Positions 44,130-54,007 of a stretch of 64,000 nucleotides of DNA are shown here, piece after piece (within the stretch, counting starts at the first letter, position 1; every line of letters begins with the position of its first letter). Location of the stretch: contig NC_091372.1 in NCBI RefSeq assembly GCF_038502225.1, positions 11,204,642-11,268,641 of the forward strand, written 5' to 3'. The notes below the pieces were generated by a model. The model was not told where the DNA came from. It ran no database searches and was given only the letters and a program-made list of their open reading frames with translations. Made by a program: the position numbers and the translations under genes. The DNA is from Cherax quadricarinatus (Eukaryota > Arthropoda > Malacostraca > Decapoda > Parastacidae).

Positions 44130-44887
44130 CTGTTAGGGAACAAGTAACATAAATAAATACCATGCACTAGATGTAGATGATATTTTCACACAATATAAGC
44201 AGTCTGATGCATGGTAATTTAAGACAGTAAAAAGAAAACCTAATCAGCTATGTACTAGTGTAACATGTTTGGTTAGGAAGGAGAGGAAGGTGCAAATGAA
44301 AATATTCTCCTGTCTGGCATCTGCAGAAAAATCATAAAAAACAATTTGCTATATTAATTACCACTGGATTACAAGCAGAGATGGAACAAGTACCAGCATA
44401 TATCCTTGAGACACACCAGTGAGAAGCCTCAACCATCTTGGTGGCCAAGACTACACTGGGGGGCCAAATATAGGTTAGAGATCCACATAAGAGACCATTA
44501 TAATCTGCAAATCTTTATAATAAAAATCCACCAGGGACATTTGAATCACAAAACATTATGGCCCTATTGATGTGCCCCCCATTCTGCCATTTAACTGGTC
44601 ATTGAAATAAGAGGGATTTAGATGTGTTCCTAATATATAAATTGGCACTTTCTAGGACATTTTTACTCTAGTGACTTTTGGTGTAACTTTCATAATTTTT
44701 CATTAATTTCTGAATCTAAACAGTCATTATTCCTACTTATGAGCAATTGAAAACCACCCTCTCTCAAGAAAGGAAGGCTAAGAGTCATTCTTTGCATCAA
44801 AAAGCCCCTCACCAGCATCAACATTACTTAAGAGCTTTTAACAGGCAAGAATGACCTGAAGAAGTCCTACTACTTGTATGCTTTACT
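44130..44887. other. Intron sequence, mostly unassigned
   Basis: 44755-44835 resembles an S1 SINE in reverse (CAAGAAAGGAAGGCTAAGAG, CCCCTCACCAGCATCAAC). The rest is not recognised. Confidence 0.4.
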
Positions 44888-45103
44888 TTAACCCTTAAAT
44901 GGTCCAAACGTATATATACGTTTTTTCAACATCTGAAAGTAAGAAAATGTAGATCATCTTTTTTGTTTTACATTTGAAAACGTGTAAAAAAAACTTTTAT
45001 CTACATTTTTTTTTGTTACATTTGAAAATATGTTAAAAAAAGTAGATCTACTTTTGTAGCTATAAATTTGAACGTTGATTTGTTTGGACTGTTTAAGGGT
45101 TAA
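44888..45103. mobile_element. 208-bp piggyBac-type MITE, TTAA-flanked
   Basis: TTAA (44888-44891), CCCTTAAATGGTCCAAACG; right end the inverse of CCCTTAAACAGTCCAAAC, then TTAA (45100-45103). The interior holds GTAGATCATC and GTAGATCTAC words and no ORF. Different in sequence from the 33.8-kb family. Confidence 0.8.
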
Positions 45104-45139
45104 ACAAAACATAAAAGCATGGGTGAAAAAGGACACCAG

Positions 45140-45245
45140 TAGAGAGGAACTTTATTGAGACATTTCACCATGAAACAGGTTTCCTTACTTAATGAAGCCT
45201 CTTCCACAGGCAAAATATTTCAAGGTTCCTCTTTTTCACAACTTG
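45140..45245. repeat. Part of a GAAACG-type fold-back element
   Basis: AACTTTATTGAGACATTTCACC and CCTCTTCCACAGGCAAAATATTTCAAGGTTCCTC resemble the two arm tips of the family in short form. Confidence 0.45.
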
Positions 45246-45307
45246 TCAGCTTTGTCATTTGTCTTCAAAACACAAAAATGTGTTTAATATTGATGGTAGT
45301 GCCTTGC

Positions 45308-45440
45308 CTTATTGGAGTACCCTGCGAGGCTGAGAGCGCGCAGACGTCTGGTTGCTGCTGGAGAGTCTACTGCTGACTGGTTGTTTCCACCACTGGCCCC
45401 TTGTGATGTCGGTAGCTCAATCTGGTACTCGTTAAGTATT
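45308..45440 (-). CDS. IRAG/LRMP-like protein, exon after the coiled coil (GC donor)
   Basis: 133 nt. Acceptor TTTTTGTTTCAG; reads ILNEYQIELPTSQGASGG, NNQSAVDSPAATRRLRAL, SLAGYSNK. The only junction that keeps phase 0 with the next exon is AATAAG followed by GCAAGG, a GC-AG intron with otherwise ideal donor context. The nearby GG/GTACTC would leave the wrong phase. Confidence 0.7.
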
Positions 45441-45514
45441 CTGAAACAAAAATTTAATACCAAACATAACTTCATTATACTTTATCATTACATTAATGGA
45501 GGGGCATTTGAATT

Positions 45515-45620
45515 TCAGTATCTACATGCCCCTGGCAAGGCAGTGACAGAGTGAACGATGGTGAAAATGTTTCTTTTTTGGGTCACCCTGCTTCAGTGGG
45601 AGACAGCCAGTGGTAAAAAA
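45515..45620 (+). mobile_element. RTE LINE 3' tail, + orientation
   Basis: CCTGGCAAGGCAGTGACAGA, GGGTCACCCTGCTTCAGTGG, then an A-tract at 45615. Confidence 0.65.
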
Positions 45621-45639
45621 AAAAAAATAACAACTATAT

Positions 45640-45845
45640 GAAGTAGACATGTGCAAAGCCTGTGTATCTATCTTGATGACACTTCCCCAACCAGTGGATT
45701 TTTCCACCTCAATACAGAAGTGGACTGGTTACATCTTCCACTGTCTTCCGTACTGTATAATAAAATCTTAGTATTGTACAGAAAAAAAACACTGCTTGGT
45801 GAAATGTCTTCAAAATAAAGATACAAAGGTAGTGCACATGTGGTT
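45640..45845. repeat. Fold-back element, diverged
   Basis: GACATGTGCAAAGCCTGTGT..ATCTATCTT pairs with AAGATACAAAGGTAGTGCAC..ATGT. The centre has CCAGTGGATTTTTCC and GGTGAAATGTCTTC. Confidence 0.65.
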
Positions 45846-46190
45846 AATTCATCTTCATTATGTTCTATTTAGATTAAGTATCATTCAGTTATAATTTTCC
45901 ATAAATGATTTTTTTTCGAATGATATGAATAATTATAAAAAATCCCAAATAACTAGTGTAATACAGTAATGTCTGAAACTAAACCATTTATCATTCATCA
46001 AGAGAACTTTGAACAAATGTTACTTGGTATCAAAGTTAACATTGGTGGCTGTGGAACCACTGGTGCTTACCACAGTCCACCGAACTCATTACAAGTTTCC
46101 AGTTACAATTTCTACAGTTACTTGTATAAGCCTAGGCATTTCACAACTTCACATAAGTGGCATTAGTGCTTGTCAAATTTCTTCTCTATT
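45846..46190. other. Intron sequence, unassigned
   Basis: No element or exon recognised. Confidence 0.4.
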
Positions 46191-46343
46191 ATACACAAAT
46201 AACCCGCACATAAAAGAGAGAAGCTTACGACGACGTTTCGGTCCGACTTGGACTATTTACAAAGTCACACTGCACTTTCGGTCCAAGTCGGACCAAAACG
46301 TCGTCGCAAGCTTCTCTCTTTTACATGCGGGTTATTTGTGTAT
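46191..46343. repeat. 153-bp fold-back element
   Basis: ATACACAAATAACCCGCACA to CGACGTTTCGGTCCGACTTG pairs over about 60 bp with the right arm. GACGACGTTTCGG is the GAAACG core. Part of the outer flank recurs at 19.66-19.76 kb. Confidence 0.85.
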
Positions 46344-46451
46344 TGTTCCAGTCATGGTATTGTGCCTTTTTTTATTGTTCTTCTCTATTATTATAATTTC
46401 CACAAAAGAATATACTAATGTATGCAGGTGCATGCACACAATAAACAAGTA

Positions 46452-46783
46452 CAGTAGAACCCACCGTATCCATGGATTCGGTGTCCATGGTTTCACTTAT
46501 CCACGGTTTACCATGGCCCGATAATAACCCTTAACTCTGTTTAATAATGGCCCCCAAAGTGCAAAAACAGTGATGGTGACAGTTCTTCAAAGTTTAAGAG
46601 AAATCGTTAAGTGCTTCCCATCAGTGAAAAGTGCTAATTCTTGGTATGTAATTTATCAATTAAACTTTATCATAGGTATGTATGTAAATGAAAAATGATA
46701 TATATAGGATTTTTACTATGCTGTTTCAGGTACCCACAGCAGGTCATGGAATGTATCCCCCCGGATACTGGGACACTACTGTA
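46452..46783. mobile_element. Tigger-like MITE, about 330 bp
   Basis: CAGTAGAACCCACCGTATCC at the left, GGATACTGGGACACTACTG at the right, TA flanks. The interior shares TAATAATGGC and GCTTCCCATCAGTG with 1787-2319. No ORF. Confidence 0.75.
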
Positions 46784-46895
46784 ATTATACACACAGCATA
46801 TGCTGTATACTAAACCAGAAAAAGTAGATTGCAACTGATGTATCAAAACATACAAGAGTCTTAGTAAAGTGATTTAAGTACAGGTATGGAGGAGT

Positions 46896-47486
46896 ATGGA
46901 AGAAGTGAATGTTTTCAGATACTTGGGAGTTGACGTGTCGGCGGATGGATTTATGAAGGATGAGGTTAATCATAGAATTGATGAGGGAAAAAAGGTGAGT
47001 GGTGCGTTGAGGTATATGTGGAGTCAAAAAACGTTATCTATGGAGGCAAAGAAGGGAATGTATGAAAGTATAGTAGTACCAACACTCTTATATGGGTGTG
47101 AAGCTTGGGTGGTAAATGCAGCAGCGAGGAGACAGTTGGAGGCAGTGGAGATGTCCTGTTTAAGGGCAATGTGTGGTGTAAATATTATGCAGAAAATTCG
47201 GAATGTGGAAATTAGGAAAAGGTGTGGAGTTAATAAAAGTATTAGTCAGAGGGCAGAAGAGGGGTTGTTGAGGTGGTTTGGTCATTTAGAGAGAATGGAT
47301 CAAAGTAGAATGACATGGAAAGCATATAAATCTATAGGGGAAGGAAGGCGGGGTAGGGGTCGTCCTCGAAAGGGTTGGAGAGAGGGGGTAAAAGAGGTTT
47401 TGTGGGCAAGGGGCTTGGACTTCCAGCAAGCGTGCGTGAGCGTGTTAGATAGGAGTGAATGGAGACGAATGGTACTTGGGACCTGA
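46896..47486 (+). CDS. RTE reverse transcriptase, C-terminal 196 codons
   Basis: Open from NVFRYLGVDVSADGFMKDE through LYGCEAWVVNAAARRQLE, RCGVNKSISQRAEEGLLR, RGRGRPRKGWREGVKEVL to SEWRRMVLGT and TGA. This is the thumb/C-terminal region of the element's RT, without the catalytic motifs, because the copy is truncated just downstream of motif C. It is a recent dead-on-arrival insertion in an intron of the IRAG/LRMP-like gene, antisense to it. Confidence 0.8.
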   Translation: MEEVNVFRYLGVDVSADGFMKDEVNHRIDEGKKVSGALRYMWSQKTLSMEAKKGMYESIVVPTLLYGCEAWVVNAAARRQLEAVEMSCLRAMCGVNIMQKIRNVEIRKRCGVNKSISQRAEEGLLRWFGHLERMDQSRMTWKAYKSIGEGRRGRGRPRKGWREGVKEVLWARGLDFQQACVSVLDRSEWRRMVLGT

Positions 47487-47816
47487 CGATCTGTTGGAGT
47501 GTGAGCAGGGTAATATTTAGTGAAGGGATTCAGGGAAACCGGTTATTTTCATATAGTCGGACTCGAGTCCTGGAAATGGGAAGTACAATGCCTGCACTTT
47601 AAAGGAGGGGTTTGGGATATTGGCAGTTTGGAGGGATATGTTGTGTATCTTTATACGTATATGCTTCTAAACTGTTGTATTCTGAGCACCTCTGCAAAAA
47701 CAGTGATAATGTGCGAGTGTGGTGAAAGTGTTGAATGATGATGAAAGTATTTTCTTTTTGGGGATTTTCTTTCTTTTTTGGGTCACCCTGCCTCGGTGGG
47801 AGACGACCGACTTGTT

Positions 47817-47817
47817 G

Positions 47818-47863
<46 letters not shown>
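47817..47863 (+). repeat. Poly(A) tail of RTE copy 6
   Basis: About 47 uninterrupted A after GACTTGTTG. Phe-rich frames on the - strand are artefacts. Confidence 0.95.
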
Positions 47864-47864
<1 letters not shown>

Positions 47865-47947
47865 ACAAGTACAGTTAAACAAATTTAGGTGACCATAATT
47901 ATTGTACACGTTGAAAATTATATACAAAAACAGACAAGTTGATGAAT

Positions 47948-48272
47948 AAGACATGTGCAACAGCTGGGTATCTTCATTTTCGAAATGTTTCTCACCTACA
48001 CAGTAGACTTCTTCAGTCATATAGTGTGTCAACAGATGTAGTTGCGATATAAAGATGTAATCAGTCCATTGCTCCAGACTACAGAGCTGAACTTTCCTCC
48101 TGGCTGAGGGAATGACCACCTCAAGTAGTATTTTTTCCAAGGGTGACGGACTGATTATATCATCTTTACTTTGCTACCACATCTGCCACCTTTGACTGAA
48201 GAAGCCTACCAAGTAAGCAAAACATTTCAACAATAAAGATACCCAACTGTTGCACATGTGTCTTACTAATCA
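47948..48272. repeat. Fold-back element, diverged, about 325 bp
   Basis: GACATGTGCAACAGCTGGGT..ATCTTCATT pairs with AATAAAGATACCCAACTGTT..GCACATGTGTC. CTACACAGTAGACTTCTTCA pairs with TGAAGAAGCCTACCAAGTA. The core GAAATGTTTC / AAAACATTTC is a mutated form of the family motif. Confidence 0.75.
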
Positions 48273-48303
48273 GTTATCATATGAAGTAACATGTATGACT
48301 AAC

Positions 48304-48425
48304 CTTCGCAATTCTTCCAGTTCTTGGTGATCCCTCTCGTACATACGCTTGACGTTCTCCACGTGTAACAACAACACTTCCAGCGCCCGAGACACTCTCC
48401 ACTCCTGTTGCACTGCTCCCCACAC
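48304..48425 (-). CDS. IRAG/LRMP-like protein, coiled-coil exon
   Basis: 122 nt between GGGGTTGCAG and GTTAGT. Reads VWGAVQQEWRVSRALEVLLL, then HVENVKRMYERDHQELEELR. The segment A-V-x-Q-E-x-R-x-S-x-A-x-E-V followed by HVEN-x-K-R-x-Y-x-x-[ED]-H-x-E-L-E-E is the hallmark of the MRVI1/LRMP family coiled coil, and this is the strongest evidence for the gene's identity. Phase 0 in, phase 2 out. Confidence 0.85.
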
Positions 48426-48599
48426 CTGCAACCCCACACACACACAGTGTAATGTATACTATCCCATGCACCAAAACAGGAAAGAGGGGAGACAAGTGGG
48501 AGAGAGGGGAGAATCAGGAAAGTGAAAGTAAGGACAGAATTAAAGGGAGGGAGAATGTATGGTTAAAGGGATTAGAGAGGAAGATGCAACAGTAAGAGT

Positions 48600-48702
48600 A
48601 GAAATCCAAACTGCCAATATCCTAAACCCATCCTTTAAAGTGCAGGTATTGTACTTCCCATTTCTAGGACTCAAGTCTGGCTAACCAGTTTCCCTGAATA
48701 AG
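48600..48702 (-). mobile_element. RTE 3' UTR fragment, reverse orientation
   Basis: AAACTGCCAATATCCTAAAC, AAAGTGCAGGTATTGTACTT and AACCAGTTTCCCTGAAT. Confidence 0.6.
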
Positions 48703-48704
48703 AA

Positions 48705-48967
48705 TGTATGCTAAATACGAATATACGATAAATAAAAAGTCAAAAAATAACTACTGTCACTGAATAAATAAATAAACAAATAATTACTGTAACTAAATAC
48801 TAGTACTGTACTGAAAAGTAAAAAAAAATGTACATATGCAAGTTACAGATTTGCCGCCTTCGTGTTGGGTAATTATCTGAAGTTTCATCTCCAAGGTAAT
48901 AGCTTTTACACCACTGTAAAGTTGAAATATCACAAGTTGAACCATTCTAAGTTGAGAGCCCCTTGCT
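48705..48967. mobile_element. Tigger-like MITE relic
   Basis: AATAAACAAATAATTACTGT and GTTGAAATATCACAAGTTGA match the element at 42314-42608. The left end is lost. Confidence 0.5.
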
Positions 48968-49056
48968 TGTATATAATACCACTGATCTACACAAACAACT
49001 TACTTCGCTGTTACGCATTTTAATATACGTACATAGTAACAACAAAGAACAAAGTA

Positions 49057-49259
49057 CAGTGGACCCCTGCATAACGATTACCTCCGAATGCGACCAATTA
49101 TGTAAGTGTATTTATGTAAGTGCGTTTGTACGTGTATGTTTGGGGGTCTGAAATGGACTAATCTACTTCACAATATTCCTTATGGGAATAAATTCGGTCA
49201 GTACTGGCACATGAACATACTTATGGAGTGAAAAAATATCGTTAACCGGGGGTCCACTG
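49057..49259. mobile_element. 203-bp CAGTGGACC MITE, copy 3
   Basis: CAGTGGACCCCTGCATAACG to GTTAACCGGGGGTCCACTG with TA on both sides (49055-49056, 49260-49261). Same orientation as copy 1 at 2.1 kb and very similar to it. Confidence 0.9.
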
Positions 49260-49544
49260 TATATAAAGATGTGCAGCTAAGTGTTCCACTAAGTCTTAGT
49301 ATCCAAGTATGTTACAAAGGCACAAAAATGCTACAGAGGTGAATCTACTCATCTCTCCTGAATTATGAAACACCAGCCTAAATTAACAATCATCCAGGAA
49401 GGACCGAAGTACAAGGTTTCAGTTTCAAATTTGTGGATTATGTGAATTGTTGCATCCAGGGAACTGTGACTTATTGCACAGCTTGTAGTTAATGTACATT
49501 TATAAAATACCAAATAAAGTAATACTATAATATTTTACTATAAT
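49260..49544. other. Intron sequence, unassigned
   Basis: No element recognised. Confidence 0.4.
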
Positions 49545-50222
49545 CATTACTGTGCTTGCTATAATATGTCACTATAGTCATTACTGTGCTTGCTATGCCA
49601 CTATAGTCATTACTGTGCTTGCTATGTCACTAGTCATTACTGTGCTTGCTATGCCACTATAGTCATTACTGTGCTTGCTATGTCACTATAGTCATTACTG
49701 TGCTTGCTATGCCACTATAGTCATTACTGTGCTTGCTATGTCACTAGTCATTACTGTGCTTGCTATGTCACTATAGTCATTACTGTGCTTGCTATGCCAC
49801 TATAGTCATTACTGTGCTTGCTATGTCACTATAGTCATTACTGTGCTTGCTATGTCACTAGTCATTACTGTGCTTGCTATGTCACTATAGTCATTACTGT
49901 GCTTGCTATGTCACTAGTCATTACTGTGCTTGCTATGTCACTATAGTCATTACTGTGCTTGCTATGTCACTAGTCATTACTGTGCTTGCTATGTCACTAT
50001 AGTCATTACTGTGCTTGCTATGTCACTATAGTCATTACTGTGCTTGCTATGCCACTATAGTCATTACTGTGCTTGCTATGTCACTAGTCATTACTGTGCT
50101 TGCTATGTCACTATAGTCATTACTGTGCTTGCTATGTCACTATAGTCATTACTGTGCTTGCTATGTCACTAGTCATTACTGTGCTTGCTATGTCACTATA
50201 GTCATTACTGTGCTTGTTATAA
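49545..50222. repeat. Minisatellite, mixed 27- and 29-bp units, about 24 copies
   Basis: Units GTCATTACTGTGCTTGCTAT + GTCACTATA (29 bp) or GTCACTA (27 bp), with GCCACTATA variants. The two lengths alternate in a higher-order pattern. It lies in the intron between the exons at 52.3 and 48.4 kb. Confidence 0.95.
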
Positions 50223-50414
50223 TATGCCACTAAAATCATTACTGGGTTTTCAGATATCCCCATAACTCCTAGAGATAGATCACCTGATATGGGAGGTGGT
50301 TATCTCCGATGCCATGTGTGTTGTAGTATATCTGTGAGGGGGAAAACACGGGTGTTTTAGGCTGCTTACCTTCTCTACACAACTATGCCTGAGGCTTCTC
50401 CAGCCCATACCTTG

Positions 50415-50645
50415 ATTATTATTATAATTAAAACTAAGCACTGCACCCTCAAGGGTCATTACTATACCCATACCTTGAATGAGACTCTAAACAATTTTGA
50501 TGTTGATTCATTGCCATTTATGAGCTAAACCCATTAGGGTCATACACTGCCTGGAAAATGACAGCTAGTCTGCCTTGATCCAAGAGAGATTACCTTTAAT
50601 TCTTTCGATCAAGAGACTATCACCATCAAAGCTCTTAATGGAAGG
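50415..50645 (-). mobile_element. Two S1 SINE copies in reverse orientation
   Basis: 50415-50475: TTATTATTATAATTAAAACT..AAGCACTGCACCCTCAAGGG. 50515-50645: GAGCTAAACCCATTAGGGTC and TGATCCAAGAGAGATTACC. Confidence 0.6.
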
Positions 50646-50954
50646 AAATGCAATTTATTTACATTCCAGGTGTTTGAGAAACTCTTAAGATCTACATCTT
50701 TATCATTGGAGTTATACAACTTAAAAAAAGCCCTCAGATAAAAACAAAATATGTGCATTTTCATTCAGAAATGTTTATTTTAATTCAAAATTGAGGAAGT
50801 GAGGTTAAATGTTTGTTTTAAGACTGAAGATTTTATACAAGTAAGACACAGCAAGCACTGGGAAGTGTATAAGAAATGTTTATGGTAAATCTGTTCGTAT
50901 ATCTTTCAACACAAGTTAATGTATCTGTTCGTATGTTTATTAAGGTATTCTGTG
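50646..50954. other. Intron sequence, unassigned
   Basis: AT-rich; nothing recognised. Confidence 0.4.
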
Positions 50955-51345
50955 TAATTTTTTTTTTAACATGCTGGCTGTCTCCCACTGAGGCAGGGTG
51001 ACCCGAAAAATAAACACTTTCACCATTATTCACACTATTACTGTCTTGCCAGAGGCAAGTAAGTTTATTCAGGTATACACAAATACAGTTACACAGATTA
51101 TCATACATAGCAGCATATGTGTAGAGAACCTGGGATAACCCAAAAAAAGTCCCTCCAAACTGCAAATATCCCAAACCCCTTTTAAAGTGTAGGCACTGTA
51201 CATCCCACCTCCAGGACTCAAGTCTGGCTAAGTGGTTTCCTTGAATCCAGTCACAAAATATTACCCTGCTCACACTCTGGCAGCTCGTCAATACCCAAAA
51301 ATCATTTGTCTCCACTCACTCCTATTTCACACACTCATACATGCC
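50955..51345 (-). mobile_element. RTE LINE 3' end, reverse orientation
   Basis: T-tract, CACTGAGGCAGGGTGACCCG, AAACTGCAAATATCCCAAAC, AAGTCTGGCTAAGTGGTTTC and the inverse RT end (CATTTGTCTCCACTCACTCC). Confidence 0.75.
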
Positions 51346-51414
51346 TGCAGTCACATGTTTTGTTGTGATTTCTTCCATATATGTATCTATTAATATATTT
51401 TAACATATTTATTA

Positions 51415-51660
51415 ATCCCCATCGGGAAATGGAACAGAATTCTTCCACTGTAAGCCATGTGTATTGTAAGAGGTGACTAAAATGCCGGGAGAAAGGGGCT
51501 AGTAACTCCTCCTCCTGTATACCTGGAGTTTACCTGGAGAGAGTTCCGGGGGTCAACGCCCCCGCGGCCCGGTCTGAGACCAGGCTAAATTTAAAAAAAA
51601 GAGAAACTTTAGTTTTTCTTATTAGGTCACCCTGCCTCAGTGGGAGACAGCCAATAATCT
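51415..51660 (+). mobile_element. S3 SINE, 3' half, carrying a 64-bp CR1/L2 insert
   Basis: CATCGGGAAATGGAACAGAA, AAAATGCCGGGAGAAAGGGG and the tail TAGGTCACCCTGCCTCAGTG. At 51521-51584 it is interrupted by the last 64 bp of the CR1/L2 LINE. Confidence 0.75.
51521..51584 (-). mobile_element. Ultra-short CR1/L2 3'-end insertion (64 bp)
   Basis: ACCTGGAGTTTACCTGGAGA then GTTCCGGGGGTCAACGCCCC and GGTCTGAGACCAGG: identical to the 3' end at 3781-3848. It breaks off at once into S3 sequence, and about 7 bp of S3 (ATATTAC in the sibling) is missing. Confidence 0.85.
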
Positions 51661-52081
51661 CACTAAATGAAGGGCATATATGAGGATTATTTGTAATATA
51701 TATATGGGCAGATGATCAAAACAGTGACCAGCATTTGGTACAACCTTAAGTTGAATCAATGCTGAGTGAAATGGTGCAACAAAAGTGAACTATATGTAAT
51801 ACTGCAAAGGAATGTGAAGCATTTACTGCTAGATCAACCAGGTTGTGATGGCTATATGCACCAGTGGGCCACCAGCAGTCACAGCCTGAGTGACCAGACA
51901 AGCCTGATCCAGGACAAGGCTATGGCAGTAGGAAAACTCTTGAAACCCATCAAAGGTAGGTTAAAAAAAACTTTCAACAGGAAGTGCTAAAAGCGTATGG
52001 GTTATACAGTCGCCTGAGACTGTAGATACATAATTAAGAGGATCATAATATGGAGGATCTAATTTTTTACAATTTCTCTTT
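51661..52081. other. Intron sequence with an old LINE tail
   Basis: 51835-51960 shares words with 1575-1700 (GGGCCACCAGCAGTCACAGC, GACAAGCCTGATCC). The rest is unassigned. Confidence 0.4.
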
Positions 52082-52190
52082 GAAAGCTCTAATTCTCTGA
52101 AAGTTGTTCTAATTCTCTGAAAGTTGTTCTAATTCTCTGAAAGTTGTTCTAATTCTCTGAAAGTTGTTCTAATTCTCTGAAAGCTCTACT
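52082..52190. repeat. 20-bp tandem repeat, about 5 copies
   Basis: AATTCTCTGAAAGTTGTTCT repeated almost perfectly, ending about 65 bp before the exon at 52255 (in the intron, just downstream of its donor). Confidence 0.9.
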
Positions 52191-52254
52191 CCATGAGCAT
52201 CATCAAGGCACCCAAGTTGAAGGTTGAAACAAAAAAAAATCCACTTGCACTGAC

Positions 52255-52365
52255 CTCTGAAGCAGAGACGAGTCTGTTGGAGGAAGTGGCCAGGATGTCC
52301 AGATGTCTCCTCACCTGCATCACTGCATCAATTATGTCACTGTCCATGCATTCCGATTGCAGTGC
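52255..52365 (-). CDS. IRAG/LRMP-like protein, helical exon
   Basis: 111 nt, phase 0 on both sides, between TTTGTGTTGGCAG and GTCAGT. Reads ALQSECMDSDIIDAVMQV, RRHLDILATSSNRLVSASE. Joins the coiled-coil exon as SASE-VWGAVQQE, matching the spacing of the SAxAE-x-GAV-x-QE segment in vertebrate IRAG/LRMP. Confidence 0.8.
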
Positions 52366-52479
52366 CTGCCAACACAAATGCGTACTCTCAAAATATGTAT
52401 TCAACAAGGAGGCACACTGCCTTAAGGTTAGATTATGCATAATACGTAATAATAATAATACAATAGTAATAATAATAAT

Positions 52480-52665
52480 ACTCTATTTCTACAAGTACAT
52501 GATACAACTTATACAGCTAACATTAATGACAAAGTCCCTGGTTATGCAGAGCATTTCCCTTTTATCTTATCTTATCCCTAACATAGGTTAATTTTGTCCA
52601 CAGGATGTGTCCCACACCAGTCGACTAACACCCAGGTATCTACTTACTGCTAGGTGAATGAAAAC
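52480..52665 (-). mobile_element. tRNA-derived SINE, body fragment in reverse orientation
   Basis: CCCACACCAGTCGACTAACA, CCCAGGTATCTACTTACTGC and TAGGTGAATG are the inverse of the body of the SINE at 63715-64000. The tRNA-like head is missing. Confidence 0.65.
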
Positions 52666-53499
52666 AACCACAATACTGTGGCTTGAACAACTGACACAAA
52701 CCCGCACTTAGGAATCTTGTGACGACATTTTGGCCATTCCTGCATCTCTGCAAGGCTTGAGAATGCTCCAGGATGGACTGAAAAGTGTCATAAGGCCCCT
52801 CTCCATAGTGGGGGTTAATTTTGCATGTCTGCTGTATATGTGCATTTGCAAAGATAAGATAGTGGAAGTAAATACTGATACAGCCTAAAGGAGAAATCCC
52901 AACATTTTCCTGGTAGGCCTATCTAATCCTCCTAGGTTATTCACTAATTTTTGCAAGAGAGCCACTTCGGTTAAACACACTGATTGAGAGAGCCAGTTAG
53001 CATAACTCAACTAAATTTAGTAGTACTGAGCTGCTAGTGAAATACAGTAAATGAGAAAAATTAGACACGGTAATATTAGCCTGCATATCTTGTTATTGGC
53101 GGCTCGCGAGCCGCGCAATGAATATGGGTCTCAGCCTAGGTCAGACCTAGGCTGAGACCCCTGCACCTGCAGTAGAGGTGGATCCCTCGCTTATCTCATA
53201 CTATGATAGATATATACACTTAAAATATATACACATACATGATGTGAATCATGAATATGTGATTTATAAACACCTCTAAGCAATATTCGTTAACTAATCA
53301 ACAGATAATATAAATTTTATATAGAATAATTCTACCCAAACTTACTCTTTTTAAGTGTAAATTTAATATACATAAAATATATTAGCTGCATGATGAGGGT
53401 GATCAGTGACAGGCTGAAGAATTAAATACTTGCAACACCAAGATACAAACATGTAAACACCTCGTCACCACTAACTTGTTCAGCTATCAAAATTTCACA
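52666..53499. other. Intron sequence, mostly unassigned
   Basis: 52700-52760 shows fold-back family words (CCCGCACTTAGGAATCTTGT, GACGACATTTTGGCC). 53125-53165 is a perfect short palindrome (GGGTCTCAGCCTAGGTCAGA and its inverse). No exon. Confidence 0.45.
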
Positions 53500-53735
53500 G
53501 ACCAGTCCTTGGAGCCATTATGTGCCTCTGTAATGTTGAGGTACAGTCCCTGGACCCATTATGTGCCTCTGTAATGTTGAGGTACAGTCCCTGGACCCAT
53601 TATGTGCCTCTGTAATGTTGAGGTACAGTCCCTGGACCCATTATGTGCCTCTGTAATGTTGAGGTACAGTCCCTGGACCCATTATGTGCCTCTGTAATGT
53701 TGAGGTACAGTCCTTGTACCCATCTTGTACCTCTG
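53500..53735. repeat. 41-bp minisatellite, about 5.5 copies
   Basis: Unit AGTCCCTGGACCCATTATGT + GCCTCTGTAATGTTGAGGTAC. The central copies are identical; the first and last diverge. Confidence 0.95.
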
Positions 53736-54007
53736 TAATCTTCAGACTACCACCCACACCATGGGTATGAGCTGTATAATAGATATATTTAACTAACACT
53801 TTTGTCTGCAGTGTTAGGTTCGTCTCTATTTGAAGAAGGTTCCGGCTGCTGCTGGCAGGGTCTTATTTATCAACTGGTCCAATAAACCAAGACGGGCGAA
53901 ACATTGCAGTTGCCAGACTAAGTTATTTCATAATTTTTTAATGTCATTCAGAACAGAATGCTTGGGTGTCTAATAAATTATAAACTATATACTTTATGAC
54001 ATTGATG

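Larger units (their letters stand above)
46876..47874 (+). mobile_element. RTE LINE copy 6, 5'-truncated, with 8-bp duplication and poly(A)
   Basis: The insert 46884-47866 is bounded by AAGTACAG at 46876-46883 and 47867-47874. It contains the C-terminal RT codons (46896-47486), the 3' UTR, the tail GGTCACCCTGCCTCGGTGGG and an A-tract of about 47. Sharp boundaries and a long homopolymer point to recent retrotransposition. Confidence 0.9.
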
